DNA from: Lachancea mirantina
Taxonomy: Eukaryota > Ascomycota > Saccharomycetes > Saccharomycetales > Saccharomycetaceae
Direction of reading: 5' to 3'
DNA: 64,000 nt
Assembly (NCBI GenBank): GCA_900074745.1
Contig: LT598463.1
Coordinates: forward strand, 7,926-71,925
In this document: piece after piece, positions 56,167 to 64,000 of the stretch
How the letters are laid out: every line of letters starts with the position of its first letter
Position numbering within the stretch: the stretch's first letter is position 1
The notes under the pieces: model-generated
The model's database searches: none
Told to the model about the DNA's origin: nothing
The model's input: the letters and a program-made list of their open reading frames with translations, nothing else
Translations under genes and position numbers: made by a program

Positions 56167-59100
56167 ATGAGCTCGAAAGATAGACTCGAGCTCTTGAAAA
56201 AGCTCCAGAGAGCCCGCACAGGCAAATCAGTGAGCGAACTATATGATGACGATGATACGAGCGACAGAGATGACCAAGTGTATGAATTGGTCGACGAAGA
56301 GGAGTTTCAAAGAAGAAAACGTCTGGAGCTGCTGCAGGATAACTTTGTTGTCGATGACGACGGGCTTGGATACGTGGATCGCGGCGTAGACGAGTGGGAC
56401 AGTAGAAATCGTGATGACGCGGACAGTTCGGACGACGAAGGGCTTCGCAAGGGCGCTTCTCGCGGGAAGAAACGTTCTTGGGTGCAGAATGCAAACCCTG
56501 CGACGATAAAAGGTATGCTTACCGCCCACTCCAAGACTCTCGGCGCACAACCGTCCAAGAAGCTCAAAAAATTGGACGTTGATGACTTCGAGGATATTTT
56601 AGACCAATTTGGAGCTGACGATAAGGAAAACTATGCTGTAAACCATTTCAATGGGAATCGTAGCTTCAAGAAAGAGGCTCCTACGGAGTCCAGGGGCGTG
56701 TCTCTTTTCGGGAGTTTAAACGCATCCGCGGACAGCAAAAAGCCGTTTTCGAGGTTGAGGAGAAAAGATGAAGAGAAGAGGGCTAACAACACTGAAAGGA
56801 GCCCCCCCGTCACTGTTCCTTCAGAAAAAATTGATAGCACTGACAGCATTGCCCCTATAGGGAACGATTTACAAAATATGATAAACGATGTGGAGAACTC
56901 ACCAACTATGGTGAAGAAGGACTCGAAACTCGATCTCCCCACAGCTGAACAATCGGAGAGTGAGAGCGAAGAAGAAGAGGAGGAGGAAGTTAAGGCCACC
57001 AGGAGGACGGTTAGGACAGCGGCAATTAGAAGAGCCGTGAATTTCAACATTGGCCAAGATGCTCAATCTTCTCCTTTCGTTACCGCTCCCAATACGCCAA
57101 TTGCTCTCGCTAAACCTTCTGCATCCCTCAAAAGTCGAGACCAATATCCCGAGAGTGTAGTTGTGCATCCTGACTTCAGCCGCAAAGTTTCCCCTGATGA
57201 AATACTCGACAAACCCAATGGAAGCTTTAAATTTTACTGGCTGGACTACACAGAAGTGGACAACACTCTTTTATTATTTGGCAAGATCAAGACCATTGCC
57301 GGTAAGATGATATCGGCAATGCTTCAAGTCAGTGGTATCTGTAAGGAACTGTACTTTTTGCCGAGAGAAAACAAAAAGGCAAGTGATGTTCACGACGAGA
57401 TTATTCCATTGATTATGGATAAATATGGCTTGGAAAGTGTTCGGGCTAAGCCGGAGGTCAGAAAGTATGCCTTCGAGCTAGCTGGCATTCCCGCTGAATC
57501 AGAATACTTGAAGGTCTTACTACCATATCAAACACCCAAGAGTCGAAACGTTCCCATTCCTGCTGAGCTGGAGGGTGACTCATTTTATCACGTCTTTGGC
57601 GGCAATGCTAATATTTTTGAAAGCTTTGTGTTGCAAAGGAAGATTATGGGGCCATGTTGGCTGGAAATAAAAAACGCCGATTTCAACGCATTGGCGAATG
57701 CATCCCACTGTTCGATGGAAATAAAAGTGAATTCACCACAAAACGTCGCTCCTGCAAATGTTCATGAGGATGCCGGCCTAAACTGCTTGTCGCTCTCAGT
57801 TCAAACCGTCATGAATTTACGTGAAAACAAACAAGAAGTGGTAAGTATCACGCTTTCACACTATAAGAACGTTGCTCAAAACTCTCCTACACCCGACAGC
57901 CTAAGTCCAGATGAACTCGTCACACTTGTGAGACCTCCTAAAGGGACGGCATTCCCTACCGGACTCCCTGCCCTGGCGAAGAAAGAAATTAAAGGTCAGC
58001 TTAGATTATTCAATAACGAGAAAGCTCTTCTCAGCTGCTTTTGCGCAATGATGAAAGCTTCAGATGCCGATGTACTGTTGGGTCACCGCTTAGAGAACCT
58101 ATCGCTGGATATCATTATGCATAGACTTTTTGAGCTGAAAATACCAACGTTTAGCAGTCTAGGCCGCAGAGGGCGGAAGTCTTGGCCTGACAGATTTGGC
58201 CGGAACAATTCAAACTCGACACAATTTCTAAACAGAGACATCTTATCTGGAAGGCTTCTATGTGACATTTCCAATGAAATGGGTCAGTCCTTGACACCCA
58301 AATGTCAAAACTGGGAATTGCCAGAAATGTATTTTGTTGCCTGTCAAAAGGATCACAAATCACTTGACATAAACTTCCAAGCTTCGCAATACCAAAGTGA
58401 TGTTAATGCATTTATTCTAGCCTTGAACGAAAACATTTCGAACGCCCTTATATCTGCAGAGATTGCGTTTAGGATACAGATTATTTCGTTGACGAAACAA
58501 TTGACCAATTTAGCAGGAAATGCGTGGTCACAGACCCTAGCAGGTTCTAGGGCAGGGCGAAATGAATACATTCTTTTGCATGAATTCGCAAACAACAACT
58601 ATATCGTACCTGATAAGGAAACTAAGAGTCAGAGAACACAGAGGCAAAACCAGGACATTGGAGGAGACGTGGATGAGCAGCAGCAGACTTCTTCTAAGAA
58701 GGCCCAGTATCAAGGTGGTCTCGTTTTTGAACCTGAAAAGGGCCTCCACACGGATTATATTCTTGTCATGGATTTCAACTCTCTGTATCCCTCTATCATA
58801 CAAGAATTTAACATTTGCTTCACTACTGTTAAGAGAGATCCAAACAATATCGAAGAATTGCCAAATGTCCCATCCACAGAAGAAGCACAGGGAGTATTGC
58901 CAAAACTTCTAGCTAATTTAGTGCAGCGCAGACGTGAGGTGAAGAAAATCATGAGCACAGAGACAAACCTCGAGAAAAAGACCCAATGTGATATACGACA
59001 GCAAGCATTAAAACTGACGGCAAACTCAATGTACGGGTGCCTTGGCTATGTTAATAGCAGATTTTACGCTAAGCCGCTAGCTATGTTGGTGACCAACAAA

Positions 59101-60591
59101 GGTCGTGAAATTTTGATGAATACCCGCCAACTTGCAGAAAGTTTAGCTCTGGCGGTTGTTTATGGTGACACAGACTCGGTGATGTTAAATTCCGGATGCG
59201 ATGAGTACGCGGAGGCTATAAAAATTGGCAATAATTTTAAGAAATTGGTCAATGAGCGGTATAGATTACTTGAGATTGACATTGACAATGTGTACAAGAA
59301 GCTCCTACTTCACGCAAAGAAAAAATACGCAGCACTAAATGTCTTTCTGGATAAATCTGGGACAGAGCACACTTCTTTAGAGGTTAAAGGTTTGGACATG
59401 AAAAGACGTGAATTTTGTCCATTGTCTAAAGAGGTTTCAACGCATGTCTTGAATACAATTCTGTCAGACAGAGATCCGGAAAGTGCGCTTCAAGACGTCT
59501 ACGCTTATATGGAGGAAACTAGAAGTAATGTGGAGAATAACGAAATTAGGCTTGACAAGTACAAGATCAATACCAGACTCTCAAAGGATCCTAAAGCTTA
59601 TCCAGGTGGGAGGAACATGCCTGCCGTGCAGGTTGCCTTGAGGATGCGTGAGATGGGCCGCGTGGTTAAAGCAGGAAGTGTCATAACTTTTGTCATTACA
59701 AAACAAGATGATGACAGCGAAGACGATGAACAGCTTTCAGTCGCGGACAGAGCGCGTGCCTTGAACGAAGTAATGTCCAAGAATAACGATCTAAGGCCCG
59801 ATCCTCTGTACTATTTAGAAAAGCAGATTTTTGCGCCTGTCGAAAGGCTCTTAGAAAGAATCGAGAGTTTCGACATTGTCAGATTAAGCGAGTCACTTGG
59901 TTTAGACAGCAGGCGTTATTTGAACCATATTAGCGCAAATGGAGACCTTGGTGGTAATCGTTTCGACAGCTTGGAACCGTTAGAAAGTTCAATTTCTGAT
60001 TCTGAAAGATTCAAAAACAGCGCACAGTTGACGCTTCGTTGTCCCAATTGCAAGAACGAATTTTTATTTGGAGGCATTGTCGCATCAAACCACTATACGA
60101 TATGCTACAATGGTCTAAAATGTCGGAATTGTGATCATTTGTATTCCCCCATCCAATTGAGCTGTCAGCTTGAAAGATCCATCCGAGCCCAAATATCACT
60201 TTATTACGCAGGCTGGGTGCAATGTGATGATAGCACCTGCAACAATCAGACGAGATCGATCTCTGTCTTCGGGAAAAGATGTCTTAACGAGGGCTGTACG
60301 GGCGTAATGAAATACAGGTATTCCGACAAACAATTGTACAATCAGCTGCTTTACTTTGAATCGCTATTCGACGTCTCCAAAAACAAAAGTCAGCAGCTGA
60401 AACCTCTGTATAGCCCCGATGACTCCGATAAGCCGACCCACAAGCTGCCAACGTCCCAGGTGGCTGCTCTGAGCGAACAAAACAGAGAACTTTTCGAAAT
60501 TATGAACTCTGTCGTCCAGAAATATTTGAGCGATTGTGGAAGGCGCTACGTTGATATGAAGAGCATCTTTAGCTTTATGGGACCACCTTGA
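56167..60591 (+). CDS. POL1: DNA polymerase alpha catalytic subunit
   Basis: A 1474-residue B-family polymerase that, with primase, starts Okazaki fragments and leading strands (S. cerevisiae Pol1: 1468). The acidic N-terminus (about 1-300) includes the conserved KKLQRARTGKSVSELYDDDD and the region that binds Cdc13 and other partners. The exonuclease-like domain lacks the usual acidic residues, as normal for alpha. Polymerase motifs are intact: A, DFNSLYPSIIQEFNI (about 868); B, KLTANSMYGCLGY (about 948); C, YGDTDSV (about 998). The C-terminus (from about 1290) has two Cys4 clusters (CPNC...CRNC; CDDSTC...CLNEGC) that bind the B subunit. MCB boxes precede it. The next gene, AVT4, follows in the same order as S. 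cerevisiae YNL102W-YNL101W. Confidence 0.98.
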   Translation: MSSKDRLELLKKLQRARTGKSVSELYDDDDTSDRDDQVYELVDEEEFQRRKRLELLQDNFVVDDDGLGYVDRGVDEWDSRNRDDADSSDDEGLRKGASRGKKRSWVQNANPATIKGMLTAHSKTLGAQPSKKLKKLDVDDFEDILDQFGADDKENYAVNHFNGNRSFKKEAPTESRGVSLFGSLNASADSKKPFSRLRRKDEEKRANNTERSPPVTVPSEKIDSTDSIAPIGNDLQNMINDVENSPTMVKKDSKLDLPTAEQSESESEEEEEEEVKATRRTVRTAAIRRAVNFNIGQDAQSSPFVTAPNTPIALAKPSASLKSRDQYPESVVVHPDFSRKVSPDEILDKPNGSFKFYWLDYTEVDNTLLLFGKIKTIAGKMISAMLQVSGICKELYFLPRENKKASDVHDEIIPLIMDKYGLESVRAKPEVRKYAFELAGIPAESEYLKVLLPYQTPKSRNVPIPAELEGDSFYHVFGGNANIFESFVLQRKIMGPCWLEIKNADFNALANASHCSMEIKVNSPQNVAPANVHEDAGLNCLSLSVQTVMNLRENKQEVVSITLSHYKNVAQNSPTPDSLSPDELVTLVRPPKGTAFPTGLPALAKKEIKGQLRLFNNEKALLSCFCAMMKASDADVLLGHRLENLSLDIIMHRLFELKIPTFSSLGRRGRKSWPDRFGRNNSNSTQFLNRDILSGRLLCDISNEMGQSLTPKCQNWELPEMYFVACQKDHKSLDINFQASQYQSDVNAFILALNENISNALISAEIAFRIQIISLTKQLTNLAGNAWSQTLAGSRAGRNEYILLHEFANNNYIVPDKETKSQRTQRQNQDIGGDVDEQQQTSSKKAQYQGGLVFEPEKGLHTDYILVMDFNSLYPSIIQEFNICFTTVKRDPNNIEELPNVPSTEEAQGVLPKLLANLVQRRREVKKIMSTETNLEKKTQCDIRQQALKLTANSMYGCLGYVNSRFYAKPLAMLVTNKGREILMNTRQLAESLALAVVYGDTDSVMLNSGCDEYAEAIKIGNNFKKLVNERYRLLEIDIDNVYKKLLLHAKKKYAALNVFLDKSGTEHTSLEVKGLDMKRREFCPLSKEVSTHVLNTILSDRDPESALQDVYAYMEETRSNVENNEIRLDKYKINTRLSKDPKAYPGGRNMPAVQVALRMREMGRVVKAGSVITFVITKQDDDSEDDEQLSVADRARALNEVMSKNNDLRPDPLYYLEKQIFAPVERLLERIESFDIVRLSESLGLDSRRYLNHISANGDLGGNRFDSLEPLESSISDSERFKNSAQLTLRCPNCKNEFLFGGIVASNHYTICYNGLKCRNCDHLYSPIQLSCQLERSIRAQISLYYAGWVQCDDSTCNNQTRSISVFGKRCLNEGCTGVMKYRYSDKQLYNQLLYFESLFDVSKNKSQQLKPLYSPDDSDKPTHKLPTSQVAALSEQNRELFEIMNSVVQKYLSDCGRRYVDMKSIFSFMGPP

Positions 60592-60957
60592 AGAGCTATA
60601 AATTCATGGTTTTGTCGCTTCTATCCATCTAAGACAGATTTCCGAAATATCGAAACAAACTTCGTCTAAAAACAGATTTATTTAAACATATAAGGTGCCA
60701 CTGAGCAAACCATTTTAACGACTGGACTCTCCAATTTTTTTCAAATTAGAGATATTTAAACCCTTCTCTCTTGCCTATTCTCTTGTATTACTCACTGATT
60801 CAGTCATTTTCGCGTGTGCCGCGACCTTGGCCATCTGTCGGTTTTTCCAGATGTAGAGAAACTGAAATATTTAAAGATCAAGATAACCGATAAGACCCAT
60901 CAAAGGTTCCCCAAACTCGAGCACGACAAGCCGTTCTGACAACAAGAATTGCTCGAG
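60592..60957. promoter_or_regulatory. POL1 terminator and AVT4 promoter
   Basis: A 366-bp AT-rich spacer between tandem genes. A TTTCCGAAA motif near 60640 resembles part of the yeast centromere element CDEIII but lacks its partners. No other element recognised. Confidence 0.45.
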
Positions 60958-63144
60958 ATGGGGTCTAATAATGTGCTCAACAGAGACAATGTGGAGCCCC
61001 TTTCGCTTAATATAAGCATCCCATCACAGCAACAGCAACGCAGACAATCAATGATTCTTCTGTCCGAATCTGTCGCCAGCAGGAGATCCTCGATGCTGAG
61101 CGGTCAACAGTATGGCAGAACTGGAAGGAAATCTGGTGTTGGCATTGCAACTGGCCCACAAAGCCCTCATATGGCGAGAAGCGTTGATTCTCGAGTCATG
61201 ATAGATGTAGGGTCTCCGAATTTCAAAACAAGGGAACATCAACAGGAAGAAATAATCAATAGTTTGCGGAACAATTACCTGAATGAGCACCCGAATTCCA
61301 AACAGAGCCGCGGTTCGTCGCCTAACAATCTGGCACCAGAGGGTAGCAGTTCTCAATCCGACAGAGACTCACTTTTTCCCGAACATGACCATAACTTGGA
61401 AACTCCAGGTGGTGATATTACCAGGGATATCTACAAGCTGTCAAGCTCGAGATCCGGACCCCACAGTTTCAAGAAAAATAAGTCTCTCGACGATCTCGAA
61501 GAATTCAGCAAAACCCAGAGATCTGGGTCTACTGCTAGTGCCCTGAATGTGCCCGGTGGATTCAGACGAGAATTCATCGTTCAAAAACTCAGAAGCGATA
61601 CAATGCGCGAAAACGAATCCTCTCCCACGCCAGAAGCAGGTTCAAGGCCGTCTGGACCATCTGACGCAGGTGATTTAACCCATGTGCCATTTTTGACCAG
61701 AAATTTTTTAGAGTTTCTCTACGTCTATGGCCATTTTGCCGGTGAATCTTTTGATGAGGATTTTTATACTGGGGTTGACGCCGCAGGCCAAGAAATGGCG
61801 GAAGAAGATAGTCCACTGCTAAGAAATGAAGATTTGGAAGGGGGCAAACGGATATTGACTCCCAAATCTGCCAGAGCGTCAATTTCAACTACCAAGGCTT
61901 TTTTGCTGCTCATCAAATCATTCATCGGAACTGGTATTCTTTTCTTACCTAGTGCTTTCGCTAACGGCGGGCTTTGCTTTTCCGTTATTATGCTTACTTT
62001 CTTTGGTGCTTACTCCTACTGGTGTTACTATATTTTAGCTAAATCCAAAACGATAACAAAAGTCACTTCGTTTGGTGACATCGGGTCTAAACTTTATGGT
62101 CCTGTCATGAAATTCGTAATCCTGTTTTCACTGGTTTTAACGCAACTTGGATTTTCTGGAGCTTATGTCGTTTTCACTGCTAAAAATCTGTTAGCATTCA
62201 TTGAAAACGTTTTCAAATATCGTGGAATCACCATAGTGCATTTGTTAATATTGCAACTAATCATTTTCATCCCGCTTTCCTTTATCAGGAACATTTCAAA
62301 ATTGTCATTCCCATCACTACTTGCAAATTTCTTCGTCATGGTCGGAATATGCATCGTGGCTTTTTTTATTGTCAAACACATCTCAATTGATCTGGCTTTC
62401 ACTCCAGTGGAAGGTATAATCATGGGGTTCAATTCCAAAAAGTGGACACTCTTCATTGGCACTGCGATCTTCGCTTTCGAAGGTATAGGTCTTATCATCC
62501 CAGTACAAGACTCCATGAAAAATCCAGAAAAGTTTCCCAAAGTTCTTGCATGTGTTATAGTTACTGCCACGGTGCTTTTCGTTACAATTGGCAGTCTGGG
62601 TTATTTAAGTTACGGACCCGAGACGCAGACCGTCATTTTACTCAATTTACCCCAAAATAGCATATTTGTGAATTTGGTCCAGTTTTTCTATTCGCTTGCA
62701 ATTCTGCTATCTACACCACTCCAGCTATTCCCCGCTATTGCGATCATTGAAAGCAAAGTTTTCCCGAAGTTCACCAAAATTTATAATTCAACTTCAAACT
62801 TGAGTTCTCCAGGCGTGCAATATCATCGCAATTCCGGGAAACTGAACTGGCGCATCAAATGGCTGAAAAATGGCGTCAGATCTCTAATTGTTGCCTCTGT
62901 TGTCGCCGCTGCATATTTCGGAGTCGACAATCTCGATAAATTCGTTTCTATTGTGGGATCTTTCGCCTGCATTCCGTTGGTCTACATCTACCCACCAATG
63001 CTACACCTGGAGAGCTGCAGTAAACCTCGGTGCAATGCGTCTACATCGGTTTTTAGCCGCTGGCCCATTTACCTTGATTACGCGCTCATAGTTTTTGGCC
63101 TTATTGGAATGATGTACACATCATACCAAAGTTTGTTTAGTTAG
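60958..63144 (+). CDS. AVT4: Vacuolar amino-acid exporter
   Basis: A 728-residue AAAP-family transporter that releases neutral and basic amino acids from the vacuole, like S. cerevisiae Avt4 (713) and Avt3. About 300 residues of polar, Ser-rich cytosolic N-terminus (QQQQRRQSMILLSESVASRR) precede about 11 membrane segments starting at TKAFLLLIKSFIGTGILFLP. EGIGLIIPVQDSMKNPEKFP and FVTIGSLGYLSYG are family blocks. The acidic DSPLL in the N-terminal region may be a vacuolar sorting signal. The frame opens three codons earlier at a TTG; the ATG is at 60958. POL1-AVT4-MIC27 order matches S. cerevisiae chromosome XIV (YNL102W-YNL101W-YNL100W). Confidence 0.95.
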   Translation: MGSNNVLNRDNVEPLSLNISIPSQQQQRRQSMILLSESVASRRSSMLSGQQYGRTGRKSGVGIATGPQSPHMARSVDSRVMIDVGSPNFKTREHQQEEIINSLRNNYLNEHPNSKQSRGSSPNNLAPEGSSSQSDRDSLFPEHDHNLETPGGDITRDIYKLSSSRSGPHSFKKNKSLDDLEEFSKTQRSGSTASALNVPGGFRREFIVQKLRSDTMRENESSPTPEAGSRPSGPSDAGDLTHVPFLTRNFLEFLYVYGHFAGESFDEDFYTGVDAAGQEMAEEDSPLLRNEDLEGGKRILTPKSARASISTTKAFLLLIKSFIGTGILFLPSAFANGGLCFSVIMLTFFGAYSYWCYYILAKSKTITKVTSFGDIGSKLYGPVMKFVILFSLVLTQLGFSGAYVVFTAKNLLAFIENVFKYRGITIVHLLILQLIIFIPLSFIRNISKLSFPSLLANFFVMVGICIVAFFIVKHISIDLAFTPVEGIIMGFNSKKWTLFIGTAIFAFEGIGLIIPVQDSMKNPEKFPKVLACVIVTATVLFVTIGSLGYLSYGPETQTVILLNLPQNSIFVNLVQFFYSLAILLSTPLQLFPAIAIIESKVFPKFTKIYNSTSNLSSPGVQYHRNSGKLNWRIKWLKNGVRSLIVASVVAAAYFGVDNLDKFVSIVGSFACIPLVYIYPPMLHLESCSKPRCNASTSVFSRWPIYLDYALIVFGLIGMMYTSYQSLFS

Positions 63145-63350
63145 AGAGAGACTATTAAATTTAATTTGAAAATCATAAGATTTAGCTACCGTAACCACCA
63201 AAAGCTTCAACAGGTCCCAGAAGCTCTTATTTTTCAACTTGTTCAAAGGTTTTCTTGAAGGTATCCTGACCAATTGCACGTTTGAAAAATTAAACCGATC
63301 TCTTTTGAAAATTTCCATGGTTTAAGACCACCCACGATCAAAACCTTATC

Positions 63351-64000
63351 ATGGGATTCAACTTCTACGAAACCATCAAGCCGCAATCTGACGGTGTATC
63401 AGAAAGGATCGTTTCGAGTGGTAGTCAATATATTCCAGAACTAAAGACAGAGACTATTTCTACCGGAAATCAAATTTCCGAAGTGCCAACATTGACTAGT
63501 TGGTTCCATGGCATCATCTCTGCATCTTTGAGCAAAGTCAACCTTTACAAAGCCGAGATCGAGACTCAGAAATCTTCAGCAGCTAATGAATTGAGAAACG
63601 CGCGTGAATATGTGTCAGAAAACATTTTAACCGACAAATACGAATCTACAGAATTTTTGGTACCAGCCTGTATAAGTGCCGTAGGCGCCTTTGCAGCGGG
63701 AAGGATAATAAGCAATCCTCAAAATTGGGGTTTCCGTTCGACTTTAAACAAAATTGGTGGAATTTTAGCCCGCAATCCATCATTCCTGGGCCGTACTTTG
63801 ACAAGCATTCCCAGCAGATTAATTCTTCCTTGGGCTTTGGCACTCACCACTTTCAAGTTCCTCATCCCTGTAACATCTCAAAATGCCGTTGAAGCGCTAG
63901 AGAAGGATTTCCTGCCTCCTGCGGCCAGAGATTATCATAAGCAGATCAGCAAGTGGTACGCAGAGACCGTTCAAGCCAGCGCTCACAACTTGAGCAGCAC
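63351..64000 (+). CDS. MIC27: MICOS subunit Mic27, cut off by the window edge
   Basis: An ATG-started frame of 216 codons that stays open to the end of the window, so the C-terminus is missing (S. cerevisiae Mic27/Aim37 has 234 residues). It starts MGFNFYETIKP. Later comes EYVSENILTDKYESTEFLVP leading into a glycine-containing membrane segment (ACISAVGAFAAGRIIS) and a second one (LILPWALALTTFKFLIPV), the arrangement of the apolipoprotein O/Mic26-Mic27 family. It acts in the mitochondrial inner membrane at cristae junctions. Position after AVT4 equals S. cerevisiae YNL100W. Confidence 0.9.
   Translation, partial: MGFNFYETIKPQSDGVSERIVSSGSQYIPELKTETISTGNQISEVPTLTSWFHGIISASLSKVNLYKAEIETQKSSAANELRNAREYVSENILTDKYESTEFLVPACISAVGAFAAGRIISNPQNWGFRSTLNKIGGILARNPSFLGRTLTSIPSRLILPWALALTTFKFLIPVTSQNAVEALEKDFLPPAARDYHKQISKWYAETVQASAHNLSS

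Noticed and set aside
60636-60650. Centromere-like TTTCCGAAA motif
   Set aside because: No CDEI (RTCACRTG) lies at the right distance, and the A/T-rich central element and CDEIII flanks are missing.

Overview
This window is budding-yeast nuclear DNA (Saccharomycetaceae). Genes are compact and none needs an intron to be read, and nearly all have recognisable Saccharomyces cerevisiae relatives. In the right half, genes that S. cerevisiae keeps split between two sister regions (chromosome XIV: INP52, LEU4, MET4, POL1, AVT4, MIC27; chromosome XV: INP53, LEU9, RGS2, VAM3) lie interleaved in one row. That points to a species that did not go through the whole-genome duplication (the Lachancea/Kluyveromyces/Zygosaccharomyces/Torulaspora group). 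Lachancea is my best guess but is not proven.

Bases 1 to about 29,300 are accessory DNA rich in nutrient-use genes: two THI73-like permeases (567-2243 and 22342-23985), a secreted GH32 invertase (4652-6340) with an unusual repeat-bearing promoter, and a block holding a DUF1445 D-glutamate cyclase-like protein, a zinc-cluster regulator, a TNA1-like permease and 5-oxoprolinase (7904-17213). A 2-oxoglutarate/Fe(II) oxygenase, a type B carboxylesterase, the low-affinity iron transporter FET4 and a second zinc-cluster regulator follow. Four solo LTR fossils of one Ty-like family (88-517, 2330-2764, 3007-3415, 18143-18576) lie here, and long stretches have no gene. The glutamate cyclase/oxoprolinase pairing next to its own permease and regulator suggests a small catabolic module for D-glutamate, pyroglutamate or related lactams. 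This is inference.

Bases 29,590-44,218 are conserved housekeeping DNA: the YLR173W homologue, DPH5 and APS1 (S. cerevisiae XII), then YGR016W, EAT1, MSB2, SNU71 and MCY1 (S. cerevisiae VII), with an unrecognised small mitochondrial-type protein at the junction. Bases 44,570-64,000 hold INP52/53, LEU4, RGS2, MET4, VAM3, POL1, AVT4 and the start of MIC27. A GC-rich island at about 51.1-54.3 kb covers RGS2 and the first half of MET4. RGS2 there has no usable ATG as the sequence stands and seems to need a frame change near 52,08x.

Several coding starts were moved to the first true ATG because longer reading frames begin with GTG or TTG (THI73-like genes, FET4, YLR173W homologue, 113-residue gene, SNU71, LEU4, AVT4), or because homology and a TATA box favour an internal ATG (invertase, oxygenase). 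No tRNA, rRNA, CRISPR array or centromere was recognised.
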